Of a stretch of 42,411 bases of DNA, positions 38,217 through 42,411 are shown piece after piece (position 1 is the first letter of the stretch; each line of letters begins with the position of its first letter). The stretch is from contig NZ_CABFMF010000010.1 in NCBI RefSeq assembly GCF_901875575.1, forward strand, positions 1-42,411, given 5' to 3'. Source of the DNA: an uncultured Streptococcus sp. GTDB lineage: Bacteria; Bacillota; Bacilli; Lactobacillales; Streptococcaceae. The notes below the pieces were generated by a model. The model was not told where the DNA came from, ran no database searches, and saw only the letters and a program-made list of their open reading frames with translations. The position numbers and the translations under genes are program-made.

Positions 38217-39076
38217 AATTCTTTTTCAAAAGTATCTGAAAGGGTAGTGAAGCTTAATTTCTCTAGTGTAAGCGGATGGGTAAAGGAAAGTCGAAAGGCG
38301 TGGAGCATAAGGCGACTTGTCTTTGATTTGCTATTATAGAGAGGGTCACCCAGGATGGGGAGGCTATGATGAGAAAGGTGGACACGAATCTGATGGGTTC
38401 TGCCTGTCTTTAGTTTGCACCGAACCAAGGAAGTCTTGTTTGGGAATTGCTTTAATCTGTTTACATGCGTTTCAGCATATTGTCCATTTTTTGGATCAAC
38501 CACTCGTTTTCTGCGATCGTGACGGTCACGCCCAATTTTGTCTTTGAAAACAAGTTCTTTGCTGTTGATATGTCCGTCGACCTGTGCCCAATATTCCCTA
38601 GAAATCTCTTTTTTCTCTAGTAAGCGATTGAGAATGGGGAGGATAAAAGGATTTTTGGCAAAGAGGACTAAACCACTGGTTTCCATGTCCAGACGATGAA
38701 CGACATAACAGGTTTGGCCAACGTAGGCACTGACATGGTTAAGAAGGGCGATTTCATTTGGTTGGTTACCGTGGGTTTTCATACCCTCTGGTTTGTTCAC
38801 AATAACCAAATGTTGATCTTGATAAACCTCTTGAACGAGATCAGGATTACCCCAAGGTATTTCTTTTTCGGGATAATCTTCCTCGTCAAAAGTCAATTGG
38901 CAAACATCTCCAGGATTTACCATCTTGTTCCAATGAGCTTCTCGCTGATTAATCAAAATATGTTTCTTGGTTCTCAAAAAATGGCGGATCTTTCTAGGAA
39001 TGAGGAGTTGTTCCTCTAGGAATTGTTTGACCGTCATTTGAGGTAAAGAGGCGGGTAATGTAAATGTGAATTGCAT
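38201..39076 (-). CDS. RluA/RluD-family pseudouridine synthase
   Basis: A 291-residue enzyme that isomerises uridine to pseudouridine in RNA. The N-terminal about 70 residues are S4-like (PRKIRHFLRTKKHILINQ). The catalytic domain has VNKPEGMKTHG and HRLDMETSGLVLFAK with the catalytic Asp, and LKTGRTHQIRVHLSHHSLPILGDPLY is motif III. The target site (rRNA or tRNA) cannot be assigned among RluD/YlyB/YjbO-type paralogues. Start ATG 39076 lies 6 nt after the -10 TACAAT and has no ribosome site, so the mRNA may be leaderless. Divergent from pbp2A by 86 bp. Confidence 0.93.
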   Translation of the reverse strand: MQFTFTLPASLPQMTVKQFLEEQLLIPRKIRHFLRTKKHILINQREAHWNKMVNPGDVCQLTFDEEDYPEKEIPWGNPDLVQEVYQDQHLVIVNKPEGMKTHGNQPNEIALLNHVSAYVGQTCYVVHRLDMETSGLVLFAKNPFILPILNRLLEKKEISREYWAQVDGHINSKELVFKDKIGRDRHDRRKRVVDPKNGQYAETHVNRLKQFPNKTSLVRCKLKTGRTHQIRVHLSHHSLPILGDPLYNSKSKTSRLMLHAFRLSFTHPLTLEKLSFTTLSDTFEKELKKNG

Positions 39077-39082
39077 ACAGAT

Positions 39083-39091
39083 ATTGTAACA
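39083..39091 (-). promoter_or_regulatory. extended -10 promoter of the RluD-like gene, leaderless layout
   Basis: On the minus strand TGTTACAAT (39091-39083), then ATCTGT, then ATG. Confidence 0.6.
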
Positions 39092-39127
39092 AAAAAAGCC
39101 CTATTTGGATAGGAAATAGCTAAATTC

Positions 39128-39156
39128 TTGTCTTCCTATGATGAAGATGATAAAAT
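39128..39156 (+). promoter_or_regulatory. promoter of pbp2A, leaderless layout
   Basis: TTGTCT (39128-39133), 17-bp spacer, extended -10 TGATAAAAT (39148-39156). The ATG at 39163 begins 7 nt after the -10, where transcription should start. Confidence 0.7.
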
Positions 39157-39162
39157 AAACGC

Positions 39163-41358
39163 ATGAAATTAGATAAATTATTTGAGAAATTTCTTTCTCT
39201 TTTTAAAAAAGAAACAAGTGAATCAGAGGATTCTGATTCTATTAGCTTACGTCGTTCTCGCAGTGATAGAAAAAAATTAGCCCAAGTAGGTCCAATTCGA
39301 AAATTCTGGCGTCGCTATCATCTAACAAAGATTGTCCTTATACTAGGTTTGAGTGCAGGCTTGCTAGTTGGAACCTATTTGTTTGCTGTAGCTAAATCAA
39401 CCAATGTCAATGATCTGCAAAATGCTTTAAAAACAAGAACTCTCATTTTTGACCGAGAAGAGAAAGAGGCGGGTGCCTTGTCAGGTCAGAAAGGAACCTA
39501 TGTTGAATTGGCAGATATTAGTAAAGATTTGCAAAATGCCGTTATTGCGACAGAAGATCGTTCCTTTTATAAAAATGATGGTATCAATTATAGCCGATTC
39601 TTTTTAGCAATTGTAACTGCTGGACGTTCGGGTGGTGGTTCTACCATAACGCAACAGTTGGCAAAGAACGCTTACCTCTCTCAAGATCAGACCGTAGAGA
39701 GAAAAGCCAAAGAATTTTTTTTGGCTTTAGAATTGACCAAGAAATATAGCAAGGATCAGATTCTAACCATGTATCTAAACAATGCTTATTTTGGGAATGG
39801 TGTGTGGGGTGTAGAAGATGCTAGTAAAAAATATTTTGGAGTTTCAGCTTCACAATTAACCTTGGATGAATCGGCTACTTTAGCAGGTATGCTCAAAGGT
39901 CCAGAATTGTATAATCCCTTGAATTCTATTGACACGTCTACTAATCGTAGAGACACAGTCCTACAAAATATGGTTGTGGCAGGCTATATTGATGAAAATC
40001 AAAGGAGCCAAGCAGCTGGAATTGATATGGCATCGCAACTGCAAGATAAATATGAAGGGAAGATATCTGATTATCGTTATCCATCTTATTTTGATGCAGT
40101 GGTAAACGAAGCGGTTGCTAAATATCATCTGACAGAAGAGGAAATTGTCAATAATGGCTACCGCATTTATACAGAGTTGGACCAAAACTACCAAGCAAAT
40201 ATGCAGGTTGTCTATGAAAATACATTGCTATTTCCAAAGGCTAAAGATGGAACCTTTGCTCAGTCAGGAACTGTAGCTCTAGAACCTAAAACAGGTGGTG
40301 TGCGTGGAGTTGTCGGTCGAGTAGCTAGTGATGATAAAACAGGATTTCGTAATTTTAACTATGCAACTCAATCTAAACGTAGTCCTGGTTCAACCATTAA
40401 ACCTTTAGTGGTCTATACACCGGCAATAGAAGCTGGATGGAATTTGAATAAGCAGTTAGATAATCATACTATGCAGTATGGTAGTTATAAGATAGATAAT
40501 TATGGAGGAATTAAAACGAGCCTAGAAGTTCCAATGTATCAAGCCTTGGCGGAATCTCTCAACTTACCTGCTGTTGCTATTGTCAATGATTTAGGTGTGG
40601 ATAAAGCTTTTCAAGCAGGAGAAAAATTTGGCCTCGATATGAGGGGGGTGGATCGTGTTCTTGGAGTGGCCTTGGGAAGTGGTGTTGAAACCAACCCTCT
40701 TCAAATGGCGCAAGCATATGCAGCTTTTGCTAATGAAGGGTTAATGCCTGAAGCTCATCTTATTAGTAGGATTGAAAACGCTAGTGGGCAGGTTGTGGCA
40801 AGTCATAAAAATTCACAAAAACGTGTGATTGATAGAGCTGTAGCAGATAAAATGACTAGCATGATGTTGGGGACGTTTACAAATGGAACAGGTGTTAGTT
40901 CCGCACCAGCAGGCTATGTTATGGCAGGAAAGACTGGAACGACTGAAGCTGCCTTCAATCCTGAGTATACGAGTGACCAGTGGGTGATTGGTTACACGCC
41001 AGATCTGGTGATTAGTCATTGGCTCGGTTTTCCGACAACAGATGAAAATCATTATCTGGCGAGTTCGACATCAAACGGTGCCGCCCATATCTTTAAAAAT
41101 ATTGCAAATACCATTTTGCCTTATACTCCAGGAAGTACTTTTACGGTAGAAAATGCTTATAAACAAAATGGGATTGCTCCAGTCAACAATGATAGGCAAG
41201 TACAAGATAATGAGAACGGACAGGCTGATAATTCTTTATCAGATATTCGAAGTCGAGCACAAAATTTAGTAAATGAAGCCAGTCGTGCGATTTCAGATGC
41301 TAAGATTAAAGAAAAAGCTCAAACTATATGGGATTCAGTTGTTAACCTATTTCGTTAA
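39163..41358 (+). CDS. pbp2A: penicillin-binding protein 2A (class A, bifunctional)
   Basis: Peptidoglycan polymerase and cross-linker at the outer face of the membrane. 731 residues. A cytosolic Ser/Arg-rich N-terminus is followed by one membrane helix at about 57-77. The GT51 glycosyltransferase has Glu131 in ATEDRSFY and GGGSTITQQLAKNAYLS. The transpeptidase has Ser410 in SPGSTIKP (SxxK), SLN in AESLNLPAV, and KTGTT. The C-terminal about 60 residues are a polar tail outside the catalytic fold. No ribosome site precedes ATG 39163, and the -10 is 6 nt away, so the message may be leaderless. It is a known beta-lactam target; I see no mosaic signal without comparison. Confidence 0.97.
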   Translation: MKLDKLFEKFLSLFKKETSESEDSDSISLRRSRSDRKKLAQVGPIRKFWRRYHLTKIVLILGLSAGLLVGTYLFAVAKSTNVNDLQNALKTRTLIFDREEKEAGALSGQKGTYVELADISKDLQNAVIATEDRSFYKNDGINYSRFFLAIVTAGRSGGGSTITQQLAKNAYLSQDQTVERKAKEFFLALELTKKYSKDQILTMYLNNAYFGNGVWGVEDASKKYFGVSASQLTLDESATLAGMLKGPELYNPLNSIDTSTNRRDTVLQNMVVAGYIDENQRSQAAGIDMASQLQDKYEGKISDYRYPSYFDAVVNEAVAKYHLTEEEIVNNGYRIYTELDQNYQANMQVVYENTLLFPKAKDGTFAQSGTVALEPKTGGVRGVVGRVASDDKTGFRNFNYATQSKRSPGSTIKPLVVYTPAIEAGWNLNKQLDNHTMQYGSYKIDNYGGIKTSLEVPMYQALAESLNLPAVAIVNDLGVDKAFQAGEKFGLDMRGVDRVLGVALGSGVETNPLQMAQAYAAFANEGLMPEAHLISRIENASGQVVASHKNSQKRVIDRAVADKMTSMMLGTFTNGTGVSSAPAGYVMAGKTGTTEAAFNPEYTSDQWVIGYTPDLVISHWLGFPTTDENHYLASSTSNGAAHIFKNIANTILPYTPGSTFTVENAYKQNGIAPVNNDRQVQDNENGQADNSLSDIRSRAQNLVNEASRAISDAKIKEKAQTIWDSVVNLFR

Positions 41359-41363
41359 GACGC

Positions 41364-41392
41364 TTGTCAAAGCCTAGGTTTATTGTTATAAT
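41364..41392 (+). promoter_or_regulatory. promoter of rpmG-secE-nusG
   Basis: TTGTCA (41364-41369), 17-bp spacer, extended -10 TGTTATAAT (41384-41392). Confidence 0.78.
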
Positions 41393-41410
41393 AGATAGGA
41401 TGGAGGCGTT

Positions 41411-41563
41411 ATGGCATTAAAAAAAGCAAGTCTAGCTTGTGAGGTTTGTGGTTCTAGAAATTATTCGATTAAGATTAGTGGTAATCCAAAGCCAACACGA
41501 CTAGAAGTAAATAAATTTTGTAAACATTGTACAAAATACACTATACATAAAGAAACGAGATAG
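41411..41563 (+). CDS. rpmG: 50S ribosomal protein L33
   Basis: A 50-residue basic ribosomal protein starting MALKKASLACEVCGSRNY. It has two Cys pairs (CEVC and CKHC), so it is the zinc-ribbon (C+) form. The basic C-terminus KYTIHKETR is typical. GGAGG lies 6 nt before ATG 41411. First gene of the rpmG-secE-nusG operon; 9 nt separate it from secE. Genomes of this group may carry a second, zinc-free paralogue, not seen here. Confidence 0.96.
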   Translation: MALKKASLACEVCGSRNYSIKISGNPKPTRLEVNKFCKHCTKYTIHKETR

Positions 41564-41572
41564 GAGAGAGCG

Positions 41573-41749
41573 ATGCGTTTTATTGGAGATATTTTTAGAC
41601 TTCTTAAAGAAACTACATGGCCAACACGCAAAGAAAGTTGGAGAGATTTCCGTTCTATTATGGAATATTCTGCTTTCTTTGTAGTAATTATTTATATTTT
41701 TGACAAATTAATTGTTTCAGGTTTGATTCGATTTATTAATATTTTTTAG
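41573..41749 (+). CDS. secE: preprotein translocase subunit SecE
   Basis: A 58-residue single-span subunit of the SecYEG channel. The amphipathic cytosolic helix FIGDIFRLLKETTWPTRKES carries the family motif (KxxTWP), and the membrane helix is at about 34-56. AGGAGA precedes ATG 41573. Lies between rpmG and nusG, the usual order in Firmicutes. Confidence 0.96.
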   Translation: MRFIGDIFRLLKETTWPTRKESWRDFRSIMEYSAFFVVIIYIFDKLIVSGLIRFINIF

Positions 41750-41755
41750 AAAACT

Positions 41756-41777
41756 AGTAGGATTTTTATCCTAGGCT
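41756..41777 (+). promoter_or_regulatory. hairpin between secE and nusG
   Basis: TAGGAT-tttt-ATCCTA (41758-41773), with AG/CT extending the stem across a bulge, followed by TTTTAT. It could be a partial attenuator or a processing site; the weak T tract argues against full termination. Confidence 0.4.
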
Positions 41778-41801
41778 ACTTTTATAGTGAAAGGAAGTAA
41801 T

Positions 41802-42338
41802 ATGGATAGTTTTGATAAAGGATGGTTTGTTCTACAAACCTATTCTGGTTATGAAAATAAAGTAAAAGAAAATCTATTACAGCGTGCCCAAACTTACAAT
41901 ATGCTGGACAATATTCTACGTGTTGAAATACCAACACAAACAGTACAAGTTGAAAAAAATGGAAAGAGAAAAGAAGTTGAAGAGAATCGCTTTCCTGGTT
42001 ATGTGCTTGTAGAAATGGTTATGACAGATGAAGCATGGTTTGTCGTTCGTAATACTCCTAACGTCACCGGATTTGTTGGATCACACGGGAATAGATCAAA
42101 ACCAACTCCTTTATTGGAGCAAGAAATTCGTGATATCTTAGTATCGATGGGACAAACGGTCCAAGAGTTTGATATTTACGTTGAAGTAGGGCAAATAGTA
42201 CGCATTATAGATGGTGCTTTTGCGGATTATACTGGTAAAATTACGGAAATTGATAATAATAAAGTTAAGATGATTATTTCTATGTTTGGAAATGATACAG
42301 TTGCAGAAGTAAATTTAAATCAAATTGCAGAATTATAA
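41802..42338 (+). CDS. nusG: transcription termination/antitermination factor NusG
   Basis: A 178-residue factor that binds RNA polymerase and affects pausing and termination. The NGN domain (about 5-110) begins DKGWFVLQTYSGYENKVKENL. The KOW domain (about 125-178) contains GQIVRIIDGAFADYTGKITEID. ATG 41802 follows AAGGAAG; the frame extends five codons upstream without support. Last gene of the operon, closed by a terminator. Confidence 0.98.
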   Translation: MDSFDKGWFVLQTYSGYENKVKENLLQRAQTYNMLDNILRVEIPTQTVQVEKNGKRKEVEENRFPGYVLVEMVMTDEAWFVVRNTPNVTGFVGSHGNRSKPTPLLEQEIRDILVSMGQTVQEFDIYVEVGQIVRIIDGAFADYTGKITEIDNNKVKMIISMFGNDTVAEVNLNQIAEL

Positions 42339-42342
42339 CCCT

Positions 42343-42366
42343 GAGAGAGGCAGTGCCTCTCTTTTT
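42343..42366 (+). terminator. terminator after nusG
   Basis: GAGAGG-cagtg-CCTCTC followed by TTTTTC. Confidence 0.85.
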
Positions 42367-42411
42367 CATTACATTAGGGAATAAAAAAGCGACAGAAGAG
42401 AGAAAATCGGC

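Noticed and set aside
38317..38547. Plus-strand frame opposite the RluD-like gene
   Set aside because: Shadow frame; the minus strand carries all conserved pseudouridine synthase motifs.
42367..42411. Last 45 bases of the window
   Set aside because: No gene, hairpin or promoter is recognisable in this short end piece.

Overview
The window is low-GC Firmicute DNA from the Streptococcus mitis/pneumoniae group. The evidence is a late-competence comG operon behind a ComX box, a BOX-type dispersed repeat, many extended -10 promoters (TGnTATAAT), TTG and GTG starts, and gene order (tRNA cluster, thrC, LysM gene, pcp, tgt, nagA, comG, ackA, rnpA-yidC-jag, tkt, adhE, gap, pbp2A, rpmG-secE-nusG) that I recognise from pneumococcus and its commensal relatives. 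I cannot assign the species; an oral commensal of the mitis group is at least as likely as S. pneumoniae.

Positions 1-1610 are the end of an rRNA operon: the 3' part of 5S rRNA, then 17 tRNA genes, none of which encodes CCA, closed by a terminator. Positions 1611-2640 carry no intact gene and hold a decayed IS30-family transposase. Positions 2660-10660 hold a glutamate-cysteine-ligase-like enzyme, threonine synthase, a MATE exporter with a HAD phosphatase, a secreted LysM protein, a BOX repeat, a MarR regulator with a DUF1304 membrane protein, and pyrrolidone-carboxylate peptidase. Positions 10660-17720 hold a DUF975 membrane protein on the minus strand, tgt, an OatA-like acyltransferase, nagA, a zinc alcohol dehydrogenase and a DUF1033 protein.

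Positions 17750-24370 are the competence block: comGA to comGG (DNA-uptake pseudopilus assembly), two methyltransferases (the second corresponds to ComYH of other streptococci) and acetate kinase. Then come rnpA-yidC-jag (RNase P protein, membrane insertase, RNA-binding KhpB/EloR), an uncharacterised 207-residue protein, transketolase, yajC, a small tyrosine phosphatase overlapping a membrane-anchored MORN protein, and bifunctional adhE with an elaborate Rex/CcpA-type upstream region. An XRE-TPR regulator and a MacB-like ABC transporter precede gap. The window closes with a RluD-type pseudouridine synthase divergent from pbp2A, and the rpmG-secE-nusG operon.

Most genes are conserved housekeeping or competence genes, and I see no new multi-gene defence or mobile system. 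The most interesting signals are regulatory. Four genes have a -10 element ending exactly 6 nt before the ATG, which predicts leaderless mRNAs; two of them form the divergent rluD-like/pbp2A pair. The adhE control region has two 18-bp Rex-type operators on its promoter, more TTGTGAA half-sites upstream and a perfect cre palindrome further out. A MarR operator candidate overlaps its own promoter. One comG-linked methyltransferase appears to have lost its start codon.
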